Of a stretch of DNA of 47,255 nucleotides, positions 27,480 to 36,174 are shown piece after piece. This stretch comes from JAWKTM01 sp041399085 (GTDB lineage Bacteria; Planctomycetota; Planctomycetia; Pirellulales; Pirellulaceae), in assembly GCA_041399085.1 (NCBI GenBank), contig JAWKTM010000061.1, positions 1 through 47,255 on the forward strand. Direction: 5' to 3'. Below the pieces are notes generated by a model that saw only the letters and a list, made by a program, of their open reading frames with translations, did no database searches and was not told the origin of the DNA. The translations under genes and the position numbers were made by a program. Within the stretch, counting starts at the first letter, position 1, and every line of letters starts with the position of its first letter.

Positions 27480-29060
27480 GTGGAGAACGAACCCTTGGTG
27501 CGGTGGCTTGGCGGAGCAAACGTGTTGATCTCGCGACTATTCATTGTCGATGCCGCGACGAACGTCGGTCGCGCGATTCGGGTTGTCGGCGCCGCGGCGA
27601 CGACGGCGTTCGACGGCAGGCGCGGCTTCGCGGGCGAGGCGGGCTGCCGGCTATTGGCGATCGTCGTCGTCTGTCTGGCGATGGTCGGATGCGAGCGCGA
27701 GGCGGCTTATCCCAGCCGGCCGATCACGCTGGTTTGCCCGTGGGCGGCGGGCGGCGGGACGGATCGGGTTTCTCGGCAGATGGCCGCGCACTTGGAGACG
27801 GAATTGGGCGTCCCGGTCAACGTGATCAACGCCACGGGCGGCAAAGGGGTCACGGGGCACAGTCGCGGGCTGGACGCGCGGCCGGATGGCTACACGCTGT
27901 CGATGATTACGCTCGAGCTGAACATGATGCACTGGAGCGGACTGACTCGGCTGACGCCCGACGACTGCATTCCGCTGATGTCGGTCAACGAAGACTACGC
28001 CGCGCTGTTCGTGCGGGGCGACGCGCCGTGGCAAACGCTGCCCGAGCTGGAGCAAGCGATCCGCGAACAGCCCGGCCGGTTGAAGGCGTCGGGCACGGCG
28101 TCGGGCGGAGCGTGGCATTTGGCGCTTGCCGGGTGGTTGTTGGCCGCGAACTTCCAGGCCGACGACGTGGTGTGGGTGTCGTCGACCGGCGCGGGGCCGA
28201 GCTTGCAGGAGTTGTTGAGCGGCGGGCTGGATATGGTCTGCTGCAGCTTGCCCGAGGCCGAGTCGTTGTTTCGCGCGGGCGAGCTGCGGGCGCTGGGCGT
28301 GATGTCGCCCGAGCGTGTCGAGGGTTACGAGAAGATTCCGACGTTCGTGGAACAAGGCACCGATTGGACGCTGGGCGGTTGGCGCGGGTTGGCTTTTCCG
28401 CTGGGCACGCCCGAGCCGCGGGTCGAGCGGATGACGGCCGCGATTCTTCGCGTGGTGCGAGGCGAGACGGCGATCCGCACGGCCGAGGGCGATTCGACGT
28501 TTCCCGATTTCATGCGGGCGGCGGGCTTCAACAACGAAGCTCGCGGGCCGGACGAGTTCCGGCGGTTCATGGCCGAAAACGACGAGAAGTTTGGCCGGCT
28601 GCTGACGAGCGAGGCGATGCGGAGCGTGAACGTCGACCGCTTCAGCCCGATGACGTTTCCCAATCTGCTGTTGGCGCTGTTCGGCGCGACGCTGGTGTCG
28701 TTGGGCGTGCAGCGTTGGGGGCAGCGGCGGGCGACCGTGGCGGTTGCCGACGAGGCACCTCGGACATCGGAGGCTTACACGACCGAAGGCGACTTGGGCA
28801 GCGAGCGGTTGCCTTCGATTACGATTCGCGGACGAGTCAGCTTTGTGCTGGTGGTCGTCGCGGTGTTGGCTTACGTGATGTTGGTCGAGACCGTCGGCTT
28901 TGTGCTGATGGTCGCCGGGTTGCTGGCCGGACTGATGGTTTGGTTTCGGGTCCGGCCGTGGGTGGCGTTGCTGATCGGATTGGCCGCCGCCGTGATTGTG
29001 TATCAGGTGTTCGCCAACGTGCTGCGCGTGCCGTTGCCCGGCGGCTGGTTAGGGTGGTGA
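27480..29060 (+). CDS. TctC-TctB fusion of a tripartite tricarboxylate transporter
   Basis: A 526-residue protein joining two normally separate transporter parts. Residues about 55-395 form a TctC/Bug-type periplasmic substrate-binding protein: a lipoprotein-like signal ending LAMVGC (Cys 71), then YPSRPITLVCPWAAGGGTD, PVNVINATGGKGVTGH and GAGPSLQELLSGGLDMVCC. Residues about 400-526 hold four membrane helices (LLLALFGATLVSLGV, VSFVLVVVAVLAYVMLVETVG, FVLMVAGLLAGLMVWF, VALLIGLAAAVIVYQVF) matching the small membrane subunit TctB. The tethered receptor would stay on the outer face of the membrane pump. The GTG at 27480 gives a long N-terminal lead, so an internal start is possible. The stop is one base before the tctA start. 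The substrate, a carboxylate of some kind, is unknown. Confidence 0.88.
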   Translation: MENEPLVRWLGGANVLISRLFIVDAATNVGRAIRVVGAAATTAFDGRRGFAGEAGCRLLAIVVVCLAMVGCEREAAYPSRPITLVCPWAAGGGTDRVSRQMAAHLETELGVPVNVINATGGKGVTGHSRGLDARPDGYTLSMITLELNMMHWSGLTRLTPDDCIPLMSVNEDYAALFVRGDAPWQTLPELEQAIREQPGRLKASGTASGGAWHLALAGWLLAANFQADDVVWVSSTGAGPSLQELLSGGLDMVCCSLPEAESLFRAGELRALGVMSPERVEGYEKIPTFVEQGTDWTLGGWRGLAFPLGTPEPRVERMTAAILRVVRGETAIRTAEGDSTFPDFMRAAGFNNEARGPDEFRRFMAENDEKFGRLLTSEAMRSVNVDRFSPMTFPNLLLALFGATLVSLGVQRWGQRRATVAVADEAPRTSEAYTTEGDLGSERLPSITIRGRVSFVLVVVAVLAYVMLVETVGFVLMVAGLLAGLMVWFRVRPWVALLIGLAAAVIVYQVFANVLRVPLPGGWLGW

Positions 29061-29061
29061 G

Positions 29062-30627
29062 ATGCGTCCGTATTTTTATGAGGCGTTGTCCGCCACTTGC
29101 GAGCCGCGTGTGCTGTTGGTCGTCGTGCTGTCGGCGGCTTACGGGATTCTGATCGGTTCGATTCCGGGTTTGACGGCGACGATGGCCGTGGCGTTGCTGG
29201 TGCCGATGACGTTCTTTCTGGACAGCGTTTCGGCGATCGCGGCGATTGTGACCACGGTGACTTGCAGCATCTTCGCCGGCGATATTCCGGCCGCGCTGGT
29301 GCGAATTCCCGGCACGCCAGCCTCGGCGGCTTATGCGTCCGACGCCTATGCGCTGACGCGGCGTGGTCGCGCGGAACAGGCGCTGGGCACGTCGCTGGTC
29401 TTCAGCGTCATCGGCGGGTTGTTCGGCATCTTGGTGTTGATGGTGGCCGCCCCGCAGTTGGCGCGCGTGGCGACTCGCTTTACCAGCTACGAATACTTTT
29501 GGCTGTACGCGATGGGTTTGACGTGCGCGGCGATCGTGTCGGATCAATCGCGGTTGAAGGGGCTGTTGGCGTTGCTGATCGGGTTGATCCTGTCGACCGT
29601 GGGATTGGGGACGGATTACAGCACGCCGCGGCTGACGTTCGGTTGGGATCAGTTGATTACGGGCGTCAGTTTCATTCCGGCGATGATCGGGCTGTTCGGT
29701 GTGTCCGAGGTGCTGCGGAACGCGTTGGTGTTGGATCGCGAAGCCGACGCGAGGCTGGATGGCGGGCGGGCGACGCGCGAGGACGGCACGCCGGACGATG
29801 CGAGCCGACGCGGTTGGTTGGCCGCGACGTTGGCGGGCGTGTTGCCGCTGGCTTGGCGACGCAAATGGTCGTTGCTTCGCAGCAGCGTGATCGGTTCGTT
29901 GATCGGCATGCTGCCGGGAGCAGGGGCCGATATCGCGGCGTGGATTTCTTATGCCGTGTCGAAGCGATTTTCCCGCGAGCCGCAGCGTTACGGCAGCGGC
30001 AGCCTGGAAGGGCTGGGCGACGCCACGGGCTCGAACAACGCGGCGATCGGCAGTGCCTGGATTCCGGCGTTGGTGTTTGGCATTCCGGGCGACAGTGTCA
30101 CGGCGATCGCGATTGGCGTGCTGTTGATGAAGAACATTACGCCGGGGCCGAACATCTTCGACGCGGACTCGCCCGACAATCAATTGACGTTGGTGTTCAG
30201 TTTGTACATCGTGTTCGCGCTGGCCAACCTGGTGTTGTTGCCGCTCGGTCTGTTGGCGATTCGGGGCGGTACGTTGTTGATCCGCATCCCGCGTCGCGTG
30301 CTGTTGCCGCTAGTGCTGATGTTTTGCATCGTCGGCTCGTACGCATTGAACGCCAGCTACTTCGACGTGGGCGTGATGCTGACGCTGGGGCTGCTGGGGT
30401 TTGTGCTGGAGCGTTTCGCCGTGCCGCTCGGGCCCGTGGTGTTGGGCATTATTTTGGGCGGCGAACTCGAACACAAGTTCATTCAGTGTTTGACGAAGTC
30501 CAATTCGTTCGCGGAGTTCGGCGAGAGCCTGATCTCAAAGCTGCTGATCCTGGCGATCGCCGCCCTGTGGCTGGGTCCGCTGGCAATGCGGCTCGCACGC
30601 AAGTCGCCTTTCGCTCCGCGAAAGTAG
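29062..30627 (+). CDS. tctA: Tripartite tricarboxylate transporter large membrane subunit TctA
   Basis: A 521-residue integral membrane protein with about twelve hydrophobic segments, the translocating subunit of the TTT family, which takes up tri- and dicarboxylates using an ion gradient. Family motifs are YGILIGSIPGLTATMAVALL near the start, IPGTPASAAYASDAYALTRRG and the mirror copy SLIGMLPGAGADIAAWISYA with FGIPGDSVTAIAIGVLLMKN. It is translated directly after the TctC-TctB fusion (stop and start one base apart), giving a complete three-function transporter from two genes. The last residues KSPFAPRK and the stop codon are supplied by a copy of the palindromic repeat at 30608-30624, so the native C-terminus has been replaced or extended. 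Confidence 0.92.
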   Translation: MRPYFYEALSATCEPRVLLVVVLSAAYGILIGSIPGLTATMAVALLVPMTFFLDSVSAIAAIVTTVTCSIFAGDIPAALVRIPGTPASAAYASDAYALTRRGRAEQALGTSLVFSVIGGLFGILVLMVAAPQLARVATRFTSYEYFWLYAMGLTCAAIVSDQSRLKGLLALLIGLILSTVGLGTDYSTPRLTFGWDQLITGVSFIPAMIGLFGVSEVLRNALVLDREADARLDGGRATREDGTPDDASRRGWLAATLAGVLPLAWRRKWSLLRSSVIGSLIGMLPGAGADIAAWISYAVSKRFSREPQRYGSGSLEGLGDATGSNNAAIGSAWIPALVFGIPGDSVTAIAIGVLLMKNITPGPNIFDADSPDNQLTLVFSLYIVFALANLVLLPLGLLAIRGGTLLIRIPRRVLLPLVLMFCIVGSYALNASYFDVGVMLTLGLLGFVLERFAVPLGPVVLGIILGGELEHKFIQCLTKSNSFAEFGESLISKLLILAIAALWLGPLAMRLARKSPFAPRK

Positions 30628-30842
30628 CGAGCGCTCGGCGCAGGTCTCCGGACCTCGCCGAAACCGCGGACCGTAGGTCTCCCGAATCGCAAATCAGGAG
30701 ACCTTCGGTCGGAGCAGCGTGCGGGGTCCGGAGACCCGCGCACAAGCGCCGCGAAAGTAGCCGGAATGCGTGGCGGGTGGGTCGAGACCTTCTATAGCGC
30801 GGCGAAGTCGCCTTCGCTCCGCGAAAGTAGCGCCGGCAAAGT
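30603..30842. repeat. Palindromic repeat cluster at the 3' end of tctA
   Basis: CTTTCGCTCCGCGAAAG (30608-30624, a 7-bp stem with 3-base loop) overlaps the last tctA codons and its stop. It is followed by the cassette GCGCTCGGCGCAGGTCTCC with the palindrome AGGTCTCCGGACCT and an inverted partner CAGGAGACCTTCGGTCGG. The core partly repeats near 30750, and CCTTCGCTCCGCGAAAG occurs at 30811-30827. The same cassette, next to the same core, is at 430-500. Confidence 0.85.
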
Positions 30843-30946
30843 GTTCGTGCGGCTAGGCCATTGAACTTGTACAATCGCTGGCTCACATTGAGAACTTCAC
30901 GGACGGCGATCCGACGCCTGACTTCCGCCCTGAGGAGAATCGAATC

Positions 30947-33900
30947 GTGATGAATTGGAAACTCGCGCCGACAACGTTGGTCTGGTCCTGTTTGGTTGTC
31001 GCGGCATGGGGAGGCGGCGTCGATGTGTTGTCGGCGGCGGACGACGGCGCCGAGCCGAGCGGCTCGCAACAGTCCGTCTATCAACAACACGTCGCGGACG
31101 ATCAGCCGGTCGCCGTGTGGAGCTTTGAGGAGGCGACGGGCAAGGAAACGCGCGGCGTCGGGCACGCCGGTGACTCGGCAACTTGGCCGGGGCTGGTATC
31201 GAGAGCGGCGAAGCTCGGCGGCGAGGGACCGCGCCCCGCGTTTTATCCGCAGTTCGACGCCGAGAATCGGGCGCTCGATCTGAGCGGCGGTCGCGGTCAT
31301 GTGCGCGTGACCGATCCGGGCGACGATAGCCCGTTGGACTTCAGCAACGGGGACGCGATCACGTTGGAAGCGTGGGTCCAGACCGCCAGCGTGGCTCACA
31401 ATCAACAGGTTTATGTCGTCGGCAAAGGTCGCACGGGCAATGCCGGCTTCGCGGCGGAGAATCAGAACTATGCGTTGCGAATTCGCGGCGTGCAGGGACA
31501 GAACTGTTTGAGCTTCCTGTTTCGCAGCCAAGCGGATCCGGCCAGCGGCGCGTCGAGCGAGTATCACCGCTGGAATTCGTCGCTCGGATTTTCCGCCGAC
31601 GGGCGTTGGCATCATGTGGCGGTGACTTACGAGTTCGGCAAACCGGAATCGATTCGTGGTTATATCGACGGGCAAGCGACGGCTGGCGATTGGGATTACG
31701 CCGGACCGACCGCTCGGCCGCCGGTGGTCGACAACGACGAGCTGTGGATTGGTTCCGCGATGGGCGGAAACTCGTCGGCCGGATTGAACGGGATGATCGA
31801 CGAGGTGGCGATTTACCGTCGGGCGTTGTCGGCCGAGACGCTGGCGGCGCGGTACGTGGCGACGTTGCCCAAGCCGAAGAGTTTGGCCGAGCAGTTAGCG
31901 GAGTTGCCGTCGGAACGAATCGTCGTCGAGCTGCGCGAGCATGTGCCGGAGAACAGTTGGTCGCCGGAGATGGGCGAAGTGCGAGGGACGTTCAGCGTGC
32001 CCGCATTCGGCTTCGTCCGACTGCCGCAGAAGTACGATGACGAAGGTCTGCGAGTCGATCGCCCGGGAGCTTATCTGATTCAAGCGCGGCTGAAGCGGAC
32101 GATGGCGGCCGGAACGTATCGCTTTCTGCTGCGTTCGTTGAACGGAGCACGGCTGTTGGTGGACGGCCGAGAGGTGGCGCGGACGCCGTTCATCAATCGC
32201 AACGGCAGCGGCCACGAACACGTGCCGGAATTGGCCGATCCCGAGTTCGCCGAGATGCATCCGTTGTTGGTCGGCCATCGCGAAGTGTTGGTCGATGTCG
32301 ACGTGGAGGAGGGCGAGCGTCTGTTTACTCTGGAGGCGATGATTGGCGGCAAGGGATTGCGCGACGAGGTGGGCGAGTTGTGCGTGGCGCTCGCGCCGGC
32401 GCAGCAAACGGGAACGATGTTCGAGTTGCTCGCGCCCAGCGACGCCGAGCCGATTACGTTGCACGAACGCGATTGGCGGCGCTACGCCGAGCAGAGCCAG
32501 TCGCTGATTGCGGAACTGGATTCCAAAGCACGACGAACCGCGGCCGCCAACCAAGCGGACTTCTGGCAGCAGCGACACGCTTGGGCGCGCGATGTCGTCG
32601 AGCAGAAAACGCCGCTGGACGTGCCGGCGAGCGAGCCGGACTATCCCGAGCTGAACACGATCGACCGTTTCATCAACGCGCGGCTGGCCGAAGCGGGGGT
32701 CGAGCCTTCGCCGCTGACCGACGACTTTGCGTTCCTGCGACGCACGTCGCTGGATGTGCGTGGCGTGCTGCCGACGCAGAACGAGATTCGCGAATTCTTG
32801 GCCGATGAGTCCGCGGACCGCCGGGCACGATGGATCGACCGGTTGTTGAACGATCCGCGTTGGGCCGACAACTGGGTTGGATATTGGCAAGACGTGTTGG
32901 CGGAAAACCCCGGCATCTTGAAACCCGAGTTGAACAACACCGGCCCGTTTCGCTGGTGGATTCACGAATCGTTGCTGGACAACAAGCCGATGGATCGGTT
33001 CGTCGCCGAGTTGGTGGTGATGAACGGCAGCCGCTACGGCGGCGGGCCGGCGGGTTTCTCGATGGCCACGCAGAACGATGTGCCGATGGCCGCCAAGGCG
33101 CATGTGGTGGCGAAGGCGTTCTTGGGGCTGGACATGACGTGTGCCCGCTGCCACGACGCTCCGTATCATCCGTTCAAGCAGAGCGAATTGTTCGGCTTGG
33201 CGGCGATGTTGAACCGTCAGGCGATCAAGTTGCCGTCGAGCAGCAGCGTGCCGCAAACGCCAGGCGGTCGGAAGCCGCTGGTCGACATCACGCTGAAGCC
33301 TGGCGAGTCGGTCGCTCCGCAATGGTCGTTCGTTTCGCTCACACAAACGGATCTGCCCGCGTCGGCATTGCGAAGCACAAGCGACGACCGCGAACGGCTG
33401 GCCGCGTTGATCACCAGTCCGACCAACGATCGCTTTGCTCGCATGCTGGTGAATCGCGTCTGGCATCGTTATCTCGGCGAGGGAATCGTGGCGTCGGTGG
33501 ACGACTGGCACGAAGCCGAGCCGTCGCACGCGGAGCTGTTGGATTACCTCGGTCGTGAATTCGTAGCCAGCGGATACGATCTGAAGTATGTCGCGCGGCT
33601 GATTCTGAATTCGCACGCGTATCAGCGAGCGGTCGCGTCGGACGAGTCTTCGGAATCGTCCGCGGGTCGGTTGTTCGCTTCGCCCAAGCGGCGCCGGATG
33701 GACGCCGAGCAGATCGTGGATTCGTTGTTCGCGGTGTCGGGCAAGCCGATGGAGTCCGAGCCATTGACGCTGGACCCGGAAGCGCGCCGCCCGGTGACGA
33801 CGTTCTTGAATCTGGGCGTGCCGACGCGCGGTTGGGAACTCACGTCGCTATCGAACGAACGCGACCGTCCGGCGTTGGCTTTGCCCGTGGCTCAGTCGAT

Positions 33901-34408
33901 CATCGACGTGCTGGCGGCATTTGGTTGGCGCGACGCCCGGCCGAATCCGATTACCGAGCGCGAGTCGTATCCGACGGTGCTGCAACCGCTGACGTTGGCG
34001 CACGGATCGGTTGTGAACCGCGTCTGCCAGTTGTCCGACAACAGCGAATTCACCGAGCTTTGCTTGCAGGACGTTTCGCTGGATCGCCTGATCGACGACA
34101 TCTACTTGCGGATTCTCAGCCGATTGCCGAACAGCGACGAACGCGCGATGGCCGAGGCGCTGTTGGCCGAGGGTTACGAGCAGCGTCGTCTGCCGAACGG
34201 CCAATTCGTGATGAAACCGCCGCTGCGCACGGCCGTCTCGTGGTCGAATCATCTCTCGGCCGAGGCCACGACGATCAAGCTGGAACTGGAAAAGGCGGCG
34301 CGGGCCGGCGATCCACCCAGCGGTCGTTTGGATGCGAGTTGGCGCGAGCGAATGGAAGACTTTGTCTGGGCGTTGGTCAACTCGCCCGAGTTCGTTTTCG
34401 TGCCATAG
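30947..34408 (+). CDS. LamG-PA14-DUF1549-DUF1553 exported protein
   Basis: An 1153-residue exported protein, a variant of the PSD1 family. A signal peptide covers about residues 1-30. A LamG/concanavalin-like carbohydrate-binding domain follows (about 50-300; AVWSFEEATG, ALDLSGGRGHVRV, DAITLEAWVQT, ADGRWHHVAVTYEFGK, NGMIDEVAIYRRAL). A PA14-like beta domain is at about 340-480 (GAYLIQARLK, GTYRFLLRSLNGARLLVDG). DUF1549 comes next (about 560-760), with the CxxCH at 732 (CARCHDAPYHPFKQ), then DUF1553 (about 800-1150; FARMLVNRVWHRYLGEG). The N-terminal cytochrome domain seen in the 22.4-kb relative is absent. GTG 30947 (with ATG as third codon after it) has TGAGGAG about 9 bases upstream. No DUF1501 gene follows. 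Carbohydrate binding at the cell surface is likely; catalysis is unproven. Confidence 0.88.
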   Translation: MMNWKLAPTTLVWSCLVVAAWGGGVDVLSAADDGAEPSGSQQSVYQQHVADDQPVAVWSFEEATGKETRGVGHAGDSATWPGLVSRAAKLGGEGPRPAFYPQFDAENRALDLSGGRGHVRVTDPGDDSPLDFSNGDAITLEAWVQTASVAHNQQVYVVGKGRTGNAGFAAENQNYALRIRGVQGQNCLSFLFRSQADPASGASSEYHRWNSSLGFSADGRWHHVAVTYEFGKPESIRGYIDGQATAGDWDYAGPTARPPVVDNDELWIGSAMGGNSSAGLNGMIDEVAIYRRALSAETLAARYVATLPKPKSLAEQLAELPSERIVVELREHVPENSWSPEMGEVRGTFSVPAFGFVRLPQKYDDEGLRVDRPGAYLIQARLKRTMAAGTYRFLLRSLNGARLLVDGREVARTPFINRNGSGHEHVPELADPEFAEMHPLLVGHREVLVDVDVEEGERLFTLEAMIGGKGLRDEVGELCVALAPAQQTGTMFELLAPSDAEPITLHERDWRRYAEQSQSLIAELDSKARRTAAANQADFWQQRHAWARDVVEQKTPLDVPASEPDYPELNTIDRFINARLAEAGVEPSPLTDDFAFLRRTSLDVRGVLPTQNEIREFLADESADRRARWIDRLLNDPRWADNWVGYWQDVLAENPGILKPELNNTGPFRWWIHESLLDNKPMDRFVAELVVMNGSRYGGGPAGFSMATQNDVPMAAKAHVVAKAFLGLDMTCARCHDAPYHPFKQSELFGLAAMLNRQAIKLPSSSSVPQTPGGRKPLVDITLKPGESVAPQWSFVSLTQTDLPASALRSTSDDRERLAALITSPTNDRFARMLVNRVWHRYLGEGIVASVDDWHEAEPSHAELLDYLGREFVASGYDLKYVARLILNSHAYQRAVASDESSESSAGRLFASPKRRRMDAEQIVDSLFAVSGKPMESEPLTLDPEARRPVTTFLNLGVPTRGWELTSLSNERDRPALALPVAQSIIDVLAAFGWRDARPNPITERESYPTVLQPLTLAHGSVVNRVCQLSDNSEFTELCLQDVSLDRLIDDIYLRILSRLPNSDERAMAEALLAEGYEQRRLPNGQFVMKPPLRTAVSWSNHLSAEATTIKLELEKAARAGDPPSGRLDASWRERMEDFVWALVNSPEFVFVP

Positions 34409-34753
34409 GCAAGCTGGGAAGGCAAGTCGCGTCGGCACGCGGAGAACTTTCCGCAAAATCCGCGGCCGATTGACGAAATCTGAACTTGACCTGAAAAACG
34501 AACGTAAGTTTCATACGTGCGTCGTTTCGCCACCTCTTCGCGAAGCGGCGCCGGACTCGTCTCGTTCGGCTATTCAGCCCCTGAAAACATTGCGCAAGCG
34601 TTAGGCGTGGAACGCGTCTTGCGTTTTTGCTGCCTCGTGCCGTGAATTGTTGCGTCGGCTGCTTGACTGGCTGGCCATTCACGCGGTATCGAGGAAATAG
34701 AGAGGCGTTGGTCGGTTCGCGGGGGGCAACCGACGCGCTCGGAGATTTTCACC
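34409..34753. other. Gap upstream of the DUF1571 gene
   Basis: 345 bases without a gene. It holds a candidate promoter (34486-34514) and an imperfect hairpin CGCAAGCG...CGTCTTGCG followed by TTTTT near 34592-34630, which could end transcription of a short leader or act as an attenuator. The hairpin has internal mismatches, so its function is uncertain. Confidence 0.4.
34486..34514 (+). promoter_or_regulatory. Candidate promoter for the DUF1571 gene
   Basis: TTGACC (34486-34491), a 17-base spacer and TTTCAT (34509-34514; four of six consensus positions). It leaves a leader of about 230 bases before the DUF1571 start. Confidence 0.4.
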
Positions 34754-35680
34754 ATGTATCAGACAGCATCCTTTAAGCACCGCCGATGGCTTTCGGGCGG
34801 CTTGATTGTTTGCGGACTTGCGGCGACGTGGTTTGCCAGCTCGGAAGCCGCGCGGGCTCAGACAGGTTCCGTTAAGCCGGCCAGCGCGATTCAACAGGTT
34901 TCGCTGCCGACGCGCGCGATCTTGGACGCGCCGATTTCGATCAAGGACCAGCCGTTCGACCACGCGCTGCGTTGGGCTCGCGCCGGCTTGAAACACATTC
35001 ACAACCACATTCACGATTACACCTGCACGCTGGTCAAACGTGAACGGGTGGACGGCGAGCTGAGCGAATACCAGTACGTGTACTGCAAGGTCCGGCATAC
35101 GAACGACGCCGGACAAGACTCACTGGGCATCTACATGCGTTTTCTCGCCCCCAGCGCCGTACAAGGCCGCGAGGTGCTGTACGTCGAAGGCGAGAACGAC
35201 GGCCACATGATTGCACGCAAAGGCGGTCGGCGATTCGCCTACATCACGGTCGAAGTTGATCCGACCAGCGACTTGGCGATGCGCGACAACCGGTACCCGA
35301 TCACGGAGTTCGGAGTCGAGAACCTCGTCAGCCGGCTGATCGATGTGGCCGAGGAGGAAGCGGCCTTGAACGAATGCAGCGTGCGATACTTTCGCAATGC
35401 CAAGGTCGACGGCCGCATGTGCACGGGGATCGAAGTCACCAAACAGGTGCAACGCGAAGACAGCCGCTTCTATCAAGCCAAGATTTACATCGACAACGAA
35501 TTGCAGGTGCCGATTCACTTCGAGACCTACGACTGGCCGGCCAAAGAGGGCGGCGAGCCCCAACTGCTGGAGCAATACACCTACCGCAATCTGCAAGTGA
35601 ACCTGGGGCTGACCGACGCCGATTTCGACCGCAACAACGCCAGCTATCAGCTTCGTAAACCGGCGAAATCCGATCGTTAG
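34754..35680 (+). CDS. Exported DUF1571 family protein
   Basis: A 308-residue protein with a signal peptide (residues about 1-36; RRWLSGGLIVCGLAATWFAS, cleavage after ARA) and a DUF1571 domain from about residue 75 to 290. Domain phrases include DYTCTLVKRERVDGEL, YMRFLAPSAVQGREVLYVEG and GENDGHMIARKGG. The fold resembles lipoprotein carriers of the LolA/LppX type in its half-barrel pattern, but that is inference. The family is typical of planctomycetes and of unknown function. It is convergent with the acyl carrier protein gene, six bases past its end. A promoter candidate is at 34486-34514. Confidence 0.85.
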   Translation: MYQTASFKHRRWLSGGLIVCGLAATWFASSEAARAQTGSVKPASAIQQVSLPTRAILDAPISIKDQPFDHALRWARAGLKHIHNHIHDYTCTLVKRERVDGELSEYQYVYCKVRHTNDAGQDSLGIYMRFLAPSAVQGREVLYVEGENDGHMIARKGGRRFAYITVEVDPTSDLAMRDNRYPITEFGVENLVSRLIDVAEEEAALNECSVRYFRNAKVDGRMCTGIEVTKQVQREDSRFYQAKIYIDNELQVPIHFETYDWPAKEGGEPQLLEQYTYRNLQVNLGLTDADFDRNNASYQLRKPAKSDR

Positions 35681-35686
35681 CTTCCG

Positions 35687-35935
35687 CTAATTCGCCACGC
35701 TTTGCAGCAAGCTGCGTAGGTCGCCGACGGTGAGCACGTCGAACAAACGATCGGCGGGAATTCGGCGGCCGAGACGTTTTTCCAGCACGGCGGACAACTC
35801 GGCCAAAGCCAGCGAGTCGGCTTCGAGATCGGCCAGCAGATCGGCATCCCAAGTCACGCGTTCGACGGGCACGGTCAGACTGTTGGCCACGATCTGTTTC
35901 AATTCGTCGTCCGGTATCGGGCCACCCCCGCTCAT
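35687..35935 (-). CDS. Orphan acyl carrier protein
   Basis: An 82-residue acyl carrier protein. The phosphopantetheine serine is S41 in DLEADSLALAELSAVLE, and the C-terminal helix phrase LFDVLTVGDLRSLLQ is typical. The start at 35935 has a GGCAGGAG ribosome-binding site 7 bases upstream, which favours it over the in-frame ATG at 35959. It is only about as similar to acpP as unrelated carrier proteins are, and no ketosynthase, ligase or thioesterase lies beside it. It may serve a specialised acyl or amino-acyl transfer rather than bulk fatty-acid synthesis. It is transcribed toward the DUF1571 gene, which ends six bases away. Confidence 0.85.
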   Translation of the reverse strand: MSGGGPIPDDELKQIVANSLTVPVERVTWDADLLADLEADSLALAELSAVLEKRLGRRIPADRLFDVLTVGDLRSLLQSVAN

Positions 35936-36174
35936 CGCTTCGCTCCTGCCGCTCGCCACTCGTTCGCATTTTTCATCGGCCGCGACTTCCGTGTGACGAT
36001 ACTAAATCGTCGCGTTGCCAACGGAAGTTTCTTGCAATCCACTGGCCAGCGTGTTCATATAGGCGGCGCATTCCATTCGCGACCTTCCACCGTTTTGTCC
36101 GTGGCATTGCGAACAACCGGACTTCCCGGTCCCTTCGCACCGTTCCCTTCACAGCGTCCCGCGGGAGTTTGTCC

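Noticed and set aside
27467..29152. 561-residue plus-strand ORF overlapping the transporter
   Set aside because: It is an Arg/Gly-rich shadow of the TctC-TctB frame, which shows clear domains and membrane helices.
29097..30797. 566-residue ORF overlapping tctA
   Set aside because: It is an Arg-rich frame shadow; tctA in the other frame has all family motifs.
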